DNA of 64,000 bases from Nematopogon swammerdamellus. Its lineage: Eukaryota > Arthropoda > Insecta > Lepidoptera > Adelidae. Shown piece after piece: positions 30,244 to 40,690 of this stretch. Position 1 is the stretch's first letter, and the number at the start of each line of letters is the position of its first letter. Location of the stretch: contig OX336351.1 of NCBI GenBank assembly GCA_946902875.1, forward strand, positions 3,593,761-3,657,760, written 5' to 3'. The notes under the pieces are model-generated. The model was given only the letters and a program-made list of their open reading frames with translations, had not been told where the DNA came from and did no database searches. The translations under genes and the position numbers were made by a program.

Positions 30244-32166
30244 TTCGCGCTGTTGTGCCCAGTGATCTGTGTAGGCCTGGTAGCGGTGGTCGAAGATCTG
30301 TATCGGGACTCGACCACCGCTATTCGGGCTCCCGAGGGCTACACGGACCCGATCGACATTGGATCGGGGGTCAGACAGGGCTGTCCGTTGTCCCCGATTG
30401 TCTTCAACTTGGCAATTGAGGCTCTGTTGAGGGCAGTCGAGGGCCAGCCTGGTGGAATTAGTCTCGCGGGGGTCCCGTTCCCCATTCTCGCCTATGCCGA
30501 TGATCTGGCGATCTTAGCGGATTCTCCCGGCAGCCTCCAGCGTCTTCTGGACACTGCAGTCCGGGTGGGCGATTGGCTGGGGCTAAAATTCAACCCGCGT
30601 AAGTGTGCAACGTTGCACATTCGGGCCAAGCAAGCCCAGCCAACCGTCTTTTCCCTGGATGGTGTACGGTTGAAGTCGTTGGAGGCCGGGGGCGTCTACG
30701 AACATCTAGGCGTCCCCACCGGGTTTCGGATCTCCAGATCGCCGGAGGAGGATGTGGAGCGTGTCCTACGTGATTTGGAGATGGTTAGCGCGTCATTTCT
30801 TGCCCCCTGGCAGAAGATTGACGCGCTGAACACCTTCATCATCTCCAGACTTGACTTCTTGCTAAGGGGCACCACCGTCTTGAAGGAGCCACTCATTAAG
30901 GCTGATAAAATTATCAAAAAAACAGTCAAAACGTGGCTCCACCTCCCTCAGCGGGCCAGTGCGGACTACCTAGTCCTGCCGTACTGCATGGGAGGCACGG
31001 CGGTGACGCCCCTTAGCGAAAAGGCCGATCTTCTGACTGTCGTTCAGGCGTTCAGGATGCTCTCTTGCCGCGACGACGCAGTCGCCCGCCTCGCCCATTT
31101 AACCCTCGAGGCGGCGGTGCGTCGTGGCTTACGGAGACAGCCTGAGGGTGCGGACCTGGCGTCCTTCCTGTCGGGGGACCGCGAAGCGGTGTTGGGCCGT
31201 GGCCGAGAGCGAACTTCGTTCTGGTCGAGAGCGAGAGTGGCCTCTCGCCGGCTGCGTGCCCACCTGGACCTCCGATGGACGTTCTGTCAAGAACGTGACG
31301 AGCTCGCCGTGTCCGCGCCCATGCCGGGCCGGCTGTGTGGACGTGTTATCGTTCCCCCGTCGGCCCGAACGGCCGTTCAGAGGTCGCTCCACCTGGCACT
31401 CCGTTTGGCCCATGCCTCCAAACTGCTGGCCAAACCCAGCCAGGGTAAGGTCATGGAGTGTGTTATTGCCTCTCCGAGGTCTAGCCACTTCATGGCCACG
31501 GGGCGCCACACGAGGTTCTGTGACTGGCGTTTCGTCCACCGAGCCCGCCTCAATTGCCTTCCCCTTAAGGGAGCCACCCGCTTTGGGCGGACTGGCATTG
31601 CCTTTTGCCGGGGGTGCGGCTCGGCGGACGAAACCCTTCCCCACGTCCTTAATCACTGCACCCGGCACTCGGCCGCGTGGCAGTTGAGGCACAATTCGGT
31701 GCTGGACCGGTTGGTGGAAGCGACTCGCAATCTGGGGGTCGTTTCCGTCAACCGGACCATCCCCGAATTGCAGTCCTCCCTTCGGCCCGATCTTGTGCTC
31801 CGTACTAATACGGATGTATTCGTTATAGATGTGGCGGTTCCATTTGATAACCGGATGGAGGCGCTGGTGGATTCTCGGCAGCGGAAGCTCGTCAAGTACG
31901 AGCCCCTGGCGCAGCAGCTTCGTGCCCTGGGACGCTCAGTCACCGTCGACGCCATCATTGTCGGCGCACTGGGCTCCTGGGACCCCGCCAATGAAAAGCT
32001 GCTGCATCGCTTGGGTCTGCGGCCGAGAGACATCCGCGCCTTCGCCAACGCGGCGGTATCCGACGTGATCAAGTGGAACCGTGACATTTACACGGAGCAC
32101 GTGACGGGCTGGAGGCAGTACGGGCCTAGGGACGTGGGGATATCTCACGGGCCGGTAGTGCTGTGA
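30244..32166 (+). CDS. LINE ORF: RT (from motif 3) to restriction-like endonuclease
   Basis: 640 residues counted from the insertion edge, no internal stop. Reverse transcriptase: 'VRQGCPLSP' at 43-51 and YADD at 84-87. C-terminal zinc motif C-x2-C-x7-H-x4-C starts at Cys455 (CRGCGSADETLPHVLNHC). The restriction-like endonuclease follows: Pro515-Asp516, Asp529, and Lys548-x2-Lys551-Tyr552, the PD...D...KxxKY layout of the R2/R4/NeSL/CRE group. Known members nick DNA with this domain and prime cDNA from the nick. The N-terminal DNA-binding and early RT motifs are lost by 5' truncation, so it is probably inactive. It is closer in look to R2/NeSL-like than to Dong/R4; the clade is not settled. 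The ATG at 30061 lies in gag and is not a start. Confidence 0.92.
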   Translation, partial: FALLCPVICVGLVAVVEDLYRDSTTAIRAPEGYTDPIDIGSGVRQGCPLSPIVFNLAIEALLRAVEGQPGGISLAGVPFPILAYADDLAILADSPGSLQRLLDTAVRVGDWLGLKFNPRKCATLHIRAKQAQPTVFSLDGVRLKSLEAGGVYEHLGVPTGFRISRSPEEDVERVLRDLEMVSASFLAPWQKIDALNTFIISRLDFLLRGTTVLKEPLIKADKIIKKTVKTWLHLPQRASADYLVLPYCMGGTAVTPLSEKADLLTVVQAFRMLSCRDDAVARLAHLTLEAAVRRGLRRQPEGADLASFLSGDREAVLGRGRERTSFWSRARVASRRLRAHLDLRWTFCQERDELAVSAPMPGRLCGRVIVPPSARTAVQRSLHLALRLAHASKLLAKPSQGKVMECVIASPRSSHFMATGRHTRFCDWRFVHRARLNCLPLKGATRFGRTGIAFCRGCGSADETLPHVLNHCTRHSAAWQLRHNSVLDRLVEATRNLGVVSVNRTIPELQSSLRPDLVLRTNTDVFVIDVAVPFDNRMEALVDSRQRKLVKYEPLAQQLRALGRSVTVDAIIVGALGSWDPANEKLLHRLGLRPRDIRAFANAAVSDVIKWNRDIYTEHVTGWRQYGPRDVGISHGPVVL

Positions 32167-32386
32167 CCCCCCCGGCTTTACCTATATTTTCTTCATTGTT
32201 ACGATTACTAATTTGTTAATTGCGTAGGTGGGCCTGCGATTCATATATGTATTTTTTTTATTGTCTCATTCATTGTAGTCTCACTCGTTAGTCACTTCAC
32301 TGTAATCACATTTTTGCCCACCTACTTATTTATTTTTAATTATGAATTATAAATTTTTTTAAGGTTTTTAAGTCAAATAAAGTATT
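30244..32386 (+). mobile_element. 5'-truncated RLE-type LINE nested in gag
   Basis: Flanked by 'ttattt' at 30238-30243 and 32387-32392. Removing 2,149 bp rejoins gag in frame, which fixes both edges. The insert has a 1.92-kb frame, a 220-bp 3' UTR and an A/T-rich end (gtcaaataaagtatt). It lies opposite to gag. Its GC content is clearly higher than that of its host element. Confidence 0.95.
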
Positions 32387-32846
32387 TTATTTCTTTGTCG
32401 TCTTCTGAAAGTTCTGTATATTCTTTTTCTTCCTCCATGTTGGCTAACCTTGACAGCTCTTTCATCTGCGCTTGTATTTTGGTGGATATCTCCTTTTTTC
32501 GTTCTAGTAGTTGTGGGTCTTCTGTTTGTATTAAGTTAATTCTTTTTTGTAGGTGGATTAGTCTACTGGAAGTACGAAGGTATACTGTGCGATCTGGTTT
32601 AAAGTCTATTTCGGATAGCGCCGAACCTAAGATATCTAGTTTCTTTTCACATATTTTTATCTGTTCTGCCGGATTGGAGGTACACGACTCTGGGGTTTGG
32701 TGGCTGATTTCTGACGACCCTTGTTGTTCTTGTTCTAATATTGCTCCTAAAACTTTTCTCATTGCAGAGACTGATTGGAGTTTATTAACGCCGCGACGTT
32801 CTAATTCGAACTCGATTTCGTCTTTAAGTAGATATTTACTATCCAT
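32387..32846 (-). CDS. gag: Gypsy Gag, N-terminal part (5' of the LINE insertion)
   Basis: Begins at ATG 32846 (MDSKYLLKDEIEFELERRGV), about 0.54 kb inside the 5' LTR. The region is rich in Glu/Lys/Gln with a likely coiled coil around residues 55-140 (KICEKKLDILGS; HLQKRINLIQ; RKKEISTKIQAQMKEL). The frame runs into the LINE after 'ELSEDDKEI' and ends at a chance stop inside it (32373). The target copy 'ttattt' supplies the codons that continue directly into the C-terminal part. Such an interrupted gag should not be functional. Confidence 0.9.
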
Positions 32847-33371
32847 TATGTCTGTTTCTAATTACACGTTACTTTATATTGCCTATTGCCTTCCCCTTAA
32901 TTGCTTGTTGTATTGTATTTCTAATTACTATTGATTGTGAACTTATGCCTAGTCGTTGTGGACTTAATATGTTCACGTGAGAATGAATGTGCTGAATTGG
33001 CTTACTATTACTAACGTTCCTGGTTGTGTTATATTTCTAATTACTATTGCTTATGAACTTATGTCTAGTCGTTGTGGACTTATTATGTTCACGTGAGAAT
33101 AAGTGTACACAATTTCTTACTATTACTAACCCGCCACCTTTTCTTATTGCTATTCTTACTTACTAAGGCTACGCTGTGTGTGCCATTAAAACCCTGCTGT
33201 AAAAAAATTAAAAAAAATATTCAAACCCTCCCTCCGATCGCTGAAGTATGGCCAAGACGCCTCTAAATTACAAAATGTCTCTAAATAAGATCTCCAAAAT
33301 TTTGAGTTCAGCGGTGGTCCAATGCCGGTTCGATTCTGATGGAATCTCCCACTAGAGTACCCAGCCGTTCA
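32847..33371 (-). other. Gypsy 5' leader
   Basis: Non-coding leader between primer-binding site and gag ATG. It holds a direct repeat of period ~116 (32916-33031 and 33032-33147) that shares 'ctagtcgttgtggactta' and 'tatgttcacgtgagaat'. Similar leader repeats may be packaging or regulatory sequence; that is conjecture. Confidence 0.7.
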
Positions 33372-33389
33372 TTCCGTAATTAGGCGCCA
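33372..33389 (-). other. Primer-binding site
   Basis: One base after the 5' LTR the minus strand reads 'tggcgcctaattacgg'. The TGG start is required to pair with the CCA end of a tRNA; GGCGCC resembles Lys-type tRNA ends, but the later bases do not let me name the tRNA. Confidence 0.75.
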
Positions 33390-33390
33390 T

Positions 33391-35333
33391 TGTGATGGGG
33401 TCTGAGCTGGGCGTGGGTCTAATGAAACGGCTGGGTTTTAGGACACAGTTTATTACACATATATATACACAGATTCCCCTTCAACTCAATCACTATTTCG
33501 AATAAAACTTAACCTATACACCTTAAAACTAAACACGGCAATTACTCTCGAATTTCGATTTCGAACAAAACTTAACCTAGATACCTTAAAACTAAACACA
33601 GCAAATACTCTCAAAATTCTTAACCTAATCTTATCCTAAATTGGGCGCCAGACGCTCTTGGCAATCGGGCGAGCGTCTGCCCAGGTATTCCAAGCTAGCT
33701 CCTTTGCAAAATAGTCCTTGGATTATTTTAGTACACTTTATTTTAGTTATAGTTTCTGCCAGTGAAAACGGCCTTTCGCTAATTGAGATGGGTGGGCCTT
33801 TGCTACTAGGTTGCCCTATATTCCGGGTCGATATTCCCCGTAGAAACTAGACTAATTGGACTTTGGATCAAATTAGTACACTTTTGATTTTCATTACCTG
33901 GGTCTGCGGGGTTCGGCGTTCGACCCGGCAATTCCTCTGGCGACACGGTCGCACCTTGACACGAAATATGCGCAAAGATTCTTTATACCTAACGGTCACA
34001 CTTTAGTACAATTTTATTTTAACAGATCTGTGGGGTTCGGCGATCTATCCGACAAGTTCTCTAGGGACACAGTTGCACGATAACACCAAATATATACGAA
34101 TGTTTCTTTTTATCTAGCGGACGCACTTTAGTACAATTTTATTTTAACAGATCTGTGGGGTTCGGCGATCTATCCGACAAGTTCTCTAGGGACACAGTTG
34201 CACGATAACACCAAATATATACGAATGTTTCTTTTTATCTAGCGGACACACTTTAGTACAATTTTATTTTAACAGATCTGTGGGGTTCGGCGATCTATCC
34301 GACAAGTTCTCTAGGGACACAGTTGCACGATAACACCAAATATATACGAATGTTTCTTTTTTTCTAGCGGACACACTTTAGTACAATTTTATTTTCAACT
34401 TAATTCTGGTCGGTGGATCGCCCTAAGTCCACTACACGCTGATAGCACTCGTTGATTCTATTTCAGGGTACTGCTCCGGTGACTAGTAGTCCGTAGGGTA
34501 ACGCGGCTAGGCGAGGTAGGTCCGGGAACGAGGCTCGATCCAAACTGGTTCACTCCGGACGGCGAGGTCATTGACCGGTGACGAACGTTCTCGAACCACG
34601 TGGCTGGCTAATTCCCGCGCTTCGCTAGCGATCCGCTTGGTCGTGCCACGGCACGTTTGGGCTACGGGGTCGCGACCACGCGAGGATCGGCACCTGTTCG
34701 GCGGTGTCGCGACACCGGGGTGGGTGTCTGTGCCGGGTTTGGACAAGATAGCGTACTATTGGGTTGACTTAGCTGTACTGTCGCGGCAATGGCTGGAATA
34801 CTCGTCGGGTCGCCGCGGGAGCTCAGTCTTGTAGCCCGCAACTCGAGAGGGCGTGTCGGAAGGCCTGTAACCACATTCGCTACGTGTCATTTCACATTCT
34901 CGCCCTTTCGTTTGTACATTCGGGTTTGGCTCCTAGCGAGTGTGGGAAATTCCGAATATATTTAGATTTTCTACTCACCCTCTCGATCGCGTTATATGTC
35001 GCAGTATTTTCCGCGCGGTGACTGACACTGTGATGTCCTCGACCGGTGCTCCGAACTTAATTCACGCACGGCGTTTCGATTTCTGCTATGTTCACTGAAT
35101 GGCTGCTAATGTCTGCGCTCGGTTCTCGAAGTTTCTGGAAGGTCTGCAGAGTCATCGTCGCGCCCTCTGCCGGTCGACTGCCTCGATGTTTCTAGTACTC
35201 GCTCGCTATTCGTTTCGACCTGTGGCTGTTATCGCCTACGCTGCGAGCTGTGCTCGCATTACCGTGTCGTTGTGCGCGGCCGCTAGATGGCGTTGCTTAA
35301 ATATTTCAGGTGTGTCCCTACTGAACCGTTACA
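33391..35333 (-). repeat. 5' LTR, intact (1,943 bp)
   Basis: Uninterrupted twin of the LTR at 22491-26070. TGT/ACA ends, ATTT target duplication outside. The 125-bp triplet lies at 34001-34375. It should hold the promoter; no TATA box was assigned. Confidence 0.96.
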
Positions 35334-35337
35334 ATTT

Positions 35338-35640
35338 TTATGGTTTCATTGAAGGAATCTGGTTGGAAGAGGCTGAGCTGATGATGTATATCTTAAAATC
35401 TTTTTGAAAAGAGACAGAATGTAACAGTGAAAACTGTATGTAAATCGATAAACTCGTCCTCGAGTTATAAGGATTCATATATGGACGTACGTTACACGGC
35501 CGTAGAAATTTCACTTTATTCATTAGGATACTTCAAAATAGTTTTTGACGTAAGTACTAAATGGACTAATTTTTTTAAATATTTATTTCAACTTTACTTT
35601 CTGAAATAACCTCCTCAAACAGTGCACGTGAGAGATATAT
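35338..35640. other. No gene seen; target region of the Gypsy element
   Basis: AT-rich sequence without recognised elements. Confidence 0.4.
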
Positions 35641-35835
35641 GTATTTATATATTCTTTATTGAACACCAATTTGTAAAAATTAGGTACAACAGGCGAGCTT
35701 AATGCCGCGAGGCATTCTATTCTAACTAAACTTTGCGATGTGGGAGAAGTACATGCAGGCAAACAAGAATAGTTTGTGGCAAATATGTATGATAAACTAC
35801 AAACGAATACTACATAAATACTAGATAAACATCGA
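35640..35835 (-). repeat. LINE-like 3' UTR, reversed
   Basis: 'ttctttattgaacaccaatt', 'taggtacaacaggcgagctt' and 'aatgccgcgaggcattctat' match, in reverse, the two tails at 59595-59880. Confidence 0.6.
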
Positions 35836-36187
35836 ACCGATTTTAAAAGGGTCCATGCCAGCGTTACGGAACCCTAACAGGCTTACTAAAAGCCTGAGAC
35901 AGAATGACAATACTGGAGCGAAACCCTGCTGTCCTGAAACGCTAAAATAGTGCTATATTACACCTCCAGGAGAGAGAGAAAAAAATACCTCCGCGAACCA
36001 TTACTCAAGTTTTTCTAGACAAATAAGCCTCTTGGGAAGATTGCGTGAAAATTAGGGTGGCAAGACGGCATTACTGCGAAATTGGTACTGTTGCTTACGG
36101 TTTTATTAAATTTTAAAAATATTTCGCGTCGAAATGTTCAATGTTCATCCCCACCGAATTAAATGACGGTCGAAGCAGCTATGTACA

Positions 36188-36265
36188 TAAATACATAGTG
36201 CATATTTCCGTCCATTTCAGTGTAGCCGGCACGACGAAAGGGAATCACAGACATGGTACCTATGT
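36188..36265 (+). mobile_element. SINE1 body fragment
   Basis: 'ccatttcagtgtagccggca' and 'cagacatggtacctatgtag' match the SINE1 body. Only ~75 bp are left. Confidence 0.6.
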
Positions 36266-36394
36266 AGTTCACCAAAGTCCGATGGTCTCGCAACACAGGT
36301 GTTGTAGCACAAAAGTGAGAATATAAGCACATATTTTGAAATTATTTCAGAAATAAAATAAATTAACAGAAATTCGAGGAATTAGACAATCTGA

Positions 36395-36835
36395 GTAAGT
36401 GGTATAATCGGTGTTGTGCTGCAAAGACTCTGTTACATTCGGACTTTAGTAGTAGACTCTAGTATCAGCATGTAAGACACGAAGAAACACCTGCTTTTTA
36501 AAGTTTAATGTTTCATTTTATTTAAATTAATCAAAATTACCTAATACAAAAAAATTTTACTAAAATTAAGAAATATGATAAAACTAAACTAAAATAACTT
36601 ATAAACTAAACCTAAAATATAAATAAATAAAAATTAAAACTACCTATAAATAATATATTTCATTTAAATTTGACAGAGTCGCTGCACCGGTGCAAGTGCC
36701 AAGTACGCACGCCGCGTTACACCTCTGAATTTCAATGGCGACCACCTGCTTCATGACTCGGTGGAAGGACCGTGCCAAAGTGAAAGGTGGCTATCCCGTC
36801 CGATTGTGGGGATACAGCGTGTGGTGTGATTTTAT
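36395..36835 (+). repeat. Family C fragments, broken up
   Basis: 'ataatcggtgttgtgctgca' at 36405, 'gacacgaagaaacacctgct' near 36475 and 'cctgcttcatgactcggtgg' near 36745 are family C landmarks. AT-rich DNA (36500-36660) separates them and may be an insertion. Confidence 0.55.
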
Positions 36836-36984
36836 CTGATTCTAGCAGAAAGGCGAGTAGAACTAATCACTAAAATAAAACTACAATTTACAGCACTCTC
36901 CTAAGGCACTAACTAAACACGAATCATCCATGTAAATCATCCATAGATGAAACCCGTCAAGTAGAATTTAGTAAAAGCCATCAT

Positions 36985-37307
36985 TCAAAATGTACATACA
37001 TACACACCACACGCCGTATCCCGTCAATCGGGGTAAGCAGAGTAATCGGTGTTAAGTATTCTGGTAAATTACAAAACCGACCGCCACGTTTAGCAAAGTA
37101 TTCGGACAAGATAACTCAGATCAGGCAGCAAGTAAGGCCTGCTGCAAGACTCGGTGGAAACACCGTGCCAAGGTGAGAGGTGGCCAGCCGTTCGCCCTTA
37201 TTCACGGCATCTTGTCCTTATCCCTTAGTCGCCGTTTACGACATGCACGGGGAGAGATGCAGTGGGGCTATTCTTATTAAGTACCGGCCCCACACAGTAC
37301 AAAACAT
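36985..37307 (+). repeat. Family C repeat copy
   Basis: Full order: 'catacatacacaccacacgc', 'ccgtcaatcggggtaagcag', 'aaccgaccgccacgtttagc', 'gactcggtggaaacaccgtg', 'catcttgtccttatccctta', 'ggggagagatgcagtggggc', 'gtaccggccccacacagtac'. It is the most complete plus-strand copy. Confidence 0.8.
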
Positions 37308-38017
37308 CATTCAAAAATTAATTTAGTTTAAAACTCTTCAACATCGAAAAAGCCTGGTCACCGGACTGCAATCTCAAACGGGGAGGTTTTTTTCTCATCA
37401 AAGTGATTGTTAGCCGAACCCCTTGCCGCCTCTCCTTCGCGGCGACATTTTTCACGAGACAAGCATTTGTCGACCTCGTCTGCGGCCAGCCAACCCGATC
37501 ACTAGAAATACCCCTTCCTTGATACGATCTGATCAAATGTTATATATAACTTTTGAACCGAATGAATTTATTTTCTTTGTGTATGCGCGCAGGGAGATTC
37601 AGAAATTTCTCCCAAAATCGTAAGGGGTGATTTTGGGGATTAAATAAAGATCTTAAGCATTTGTGTCTTTCTTTGTTTTAACTTTTCCTTAAAGTAGAGG
37701 TACAATGTTTATTGTCTATTGTATATTGTATAATTTCATCCATAGGTAGGTAACCTACCCTTGGATATTATGACGAAAATTTCGCCAGTTCTAAATTCAA
37801 TGCGAAGAAGAACTGACAATTCGCAAGTCACAATGTTTTGTTAGTACCTTATAAGTATTAATTTAAAATAATTAACCCATCTACCGCTCACAAGAACATT
37901 AATATTTATAGCATAAACATGAATACTCAAGAATCTGACCACTCTGACTATTTACATTACCTATATCTGGTGTATAGTACCTTTTACTACATTCACAAGG
38001 ACATTTTATTTTTTTTA
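37308..38017. other. No gene seen
   Basis: Mixed sequence; short frames near 37320-37620 lack motifs. Confidence 0.4.
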
Positions 38018-38195
38018 TTTTTTTTATTGAAAACGCGACATGTGACGCCGAGTCATCCATAAGGTGTCTAACGACGCCCATGGACATTCGGTCGCATTCG
38101 GATGTTCCGAATTCTATGCCGGCCTGACAGGTGCCTAATTCACGCCCCACTTGAAGGAATCGAGACTGCGCTTGGGGTGAAATATATCTCCATTA
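38018..38195 (-). mobile_element. LINE family Y 3' end
   Basis: T-tract, 'gaaaacgcgacatgtgacgc', 'gcccatggacattcggtcgc' and 'cttggggtgaaatata' match 1062-1230. It is truncated after ~170 bp. Confidence 0.75.
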
Positions 38196-39600
38196 TTCAG
38201 CCAATTAGATGTTTACTTTGCGTTCTTTGTTCAGATAACCCGGCACTTTTTTCTTTCATTAACCAAAGCTACTATCTCTTTGTTCATTGGACCAACATCC
38301 TGTATTATGAAGGCGAATCCTCTCGAAATACGCGCTTTCATATCTGCCGATTGTGGGAAGCGCTCTCTAAATTAAAATACATCTGTGGTATCTTTTCGAA
38401 TTAACTTGCTCTCTACTCTCCCGCGTGCGCAGTACGCTGCTGGTGTTTCGCGTTGATTTTGACAAGGTTCTAATTGAACGTCAGCATTGTATGATAGTGT
38501 TTATCCTTTTCACACAAGCGTCGCTCCATTGAGCGAAGCTGCGGTTGCCCCGCGGACGTCATTTTCTCTTAATTTATTTGTGCAGCGGCGTACCGCCTCT
38601 CATCTCCGGGCCGGCGTGGAAACTGAAGATCCTAAGTCAACAGTATGATGTCCTAGTCTACGAGTAGTACGTAACCGGCCAAGTGCGAGGCGGACTCGCG
38701 CACCGAGGGTTTTTTATTTTATTTATTTATTTAGGAAAAATAAACAATTACATACAAATGTAGACATGGAGACAGTAGAAACAATAAACAATTAGGTATG
38801 TAACCAGCGACGTTTTTCACAAATACATTACTTACCTACTAATTAATTTGACAATTATCTTGATACAATTGTTCCATGTTTTAAATATTTCATTGACAAG
38901 TCTATTGACGCTACTTTAATTAGGGACAAATCTATTGATGCTAAATTAATTATTATTATATTCCTTGACTATTATTAATCTTTGACTAATGTTATTGTAT
39001 GAAATTATTTTATTTTTAACGCAGCTTATCTGTGATTTAGGATAGGGATATTGACAATTCTATTGATGCTATTGTACCATGTTTTAAAAATTACATTGAC
39101 AAGTTTATTAACGCTAATTTAAGTAGATAGTAGTAGTATTAGGTAAGTGCAGTAGTAGTCTATAAGCATAAGATTGTTTGTTTTTGTCTTTTATCTGGTT
39201 CTGCACAGCCCTTGTCATTGTTTGTCATTGTTTTTCATTGTTGTTACATTTCGAAAGATAACGAATTCAAGTGCAAAATTTATTTGCCTACGAATGGTAA
39301 TAAAAAAACCTAAAACCTAAACCTAATTAATTAATTGAAATCGTACACACAATATATGTAATTCACACAGCGCTTATGAATAAATACATAATATAAACAA
39401 TAATATAACAGCACCACGAGAGCAGACACCTCACCTTATGCATACTGTGCCACACCCACGCCACACCACGCACGGGTAACATTATAGTTAACATCTCTTA
39501 CATAGACCTATTATGACCATGAAGCAGCCTATCGAGGCGGACCCGTGTCGGATCGGTTCCGTACCGACACGTAATTTGCCTGTTTTTATTATTTGTTGTC
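38196..39600. other. No gene seen; short repeat ends
   Basis: Near 38505-38560 'gagcgaagctgcggttgccc' recalls a Helitron 3' hairpin. At 38676-38712 'ccggccaagtgcgaggcgga' is a family A end. 38880-39120 holds two related AT-rich blocks (ccatgttttaaatatttcat and ccatgttttaaaaattacat), an old duplication. Confidence 0.45.
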
Positions 39601-40058
39601 TTACTAACGGAACCCTTACAGAATCTCTCTTGTATCTGGCAGTCTGTCACAGCTTATTTTCTCCGAATCTACTGGACGAATAACATGAATAATCAATAAA
39701 AAAAAAACACGTTGGTACACGTACAGAGTTTGATGACCCAATTATGGATGTATAGGGTAAATGAACCAATTTCGATTTTGGAGGTAATTTTTGCGGACAA
39801 ATTAGAAAATTACGTTTTCTTTAGTGTATATTAATGTGACATATCAATGGAAAGGGCTCGTTATAACAAATATAAATATATATTTTTTTATTTTAAAATG
39901 CAAATTTAAAATATCCTTTTAAATATAAAGAAATCGAACGGATAAAGAAATCGAAAAAAAAACCCTAAACGATAATCCTAAATCCCAAAATTCTCACGGA
40001 AAACGAAGTGGTAAGAACCGCCTCCACGCGAGTTGGTCTCGCACTTGGCCACTTTTTT
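39601..40058 (+). repeat. Family A-related element
   Basis: Holds 'acggaacccttacagaatct', 'cagcttattttctccgaatc', 'tactggacgaataacatg' and a terminal 'cgcgagttggtctcgcactt', the same order as 6540-7597. Confidence 0.7.
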
Positions 40059-40088
40059 AAATATAAAACCCACACATATCGCCCCTAA

Positions 40089-40690
40089 TTCTAGGTATCT
40101 TGGAACAAGTATTTTCATCATCAAAATATATGAATATTACAAGTCAAAATGCTCTTCATAACTCAAGAAGGACACACTCCGTATTAATATACGGAAGACC
40201 AAGAAAAGATCTTTACGCTAGTGTTATCTCTGGCATAAAATTCTAGGTATCTTGGAACAAGTATTTTCATCATCAAGTATGAATATTTCAAGTCAAAATG
40301 CTCTTCATAATTCAAGAAGGACACACTCCGTATTAATATACGGAAGACCAAGAAAAGTTCGATACGCTAGTGTTATCTCTGGCATAAAATTCTAGGTATC
40401 TTGGAACAAGTATTTTCATCATCAAATATGAATATTTCAAGTCAAAATGCTCTTCATAACTCAAGAAGGACACACTCCGTATTAATATACGGAAGACCAA
40501 GAAAAGATCGTTACGTTAGTTTTATCTCTGTCATAAAATTCTAGGTATCTTGGAACAAGTATTTTCATCATCAAGTATGAATATTTCAAGTCAAAATGCT
40601 CTTCATAACTCAAGAAGGACACACTGCGTAATAATAGCCAAGAAAAGATCGTTACGCTAGTGTTATCTCTGGCATAAAATTAGTATGAAA
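40089..40690 (+). repeat. Four-copy ~150-bp tandem array
   Basis: 'ctaggtatcttggaacaagt' recurs at 40091, 40243, 40392 and 40541. Units share 'ttttcatcatcaa', 'tgctcttcataactcaagaa', 'attaatatacggaagacca' and 'gtgttatctctggcataaaa'. Copies differ by a few percent, so the array is fairly young. The fourth lacks the 'tatacgg' part. Confidence 0.95.

Larger units (their letters stand above)
22491..35333 (-). mobile_element. Full-length Ty3/Gypsy LTR retrotransposon with two nested LINEs
   Basis: LTRs at 22491-26070 and 33391-35333 begin TGT and end ACA on either strand, and are flanked by a 4-bp ATTT duplication (22487-22490; 35334-35337). Gag and pol lie on the minus strand with a primer-binding site next to the 33391 end and a purine tract next to the 26070 end. 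Net of two insertions (1,637 and 2,149 bp) it is 9,057 bp. The order protease, reverse transcriptase, RNase H, integrase marks Ty3/Gypsy. No env-like frame is seen. The long LTRs and the Pol sequence recall Osvaldo/Ulysses-like insect elements from memory; this needs a tree. Confidence 0.97.

Noticed and set aside
31124..31692. 187-codon frames on both strands within the RLE LINE
   Set aside because: Shadows of the GC-rich LINE coding frame.
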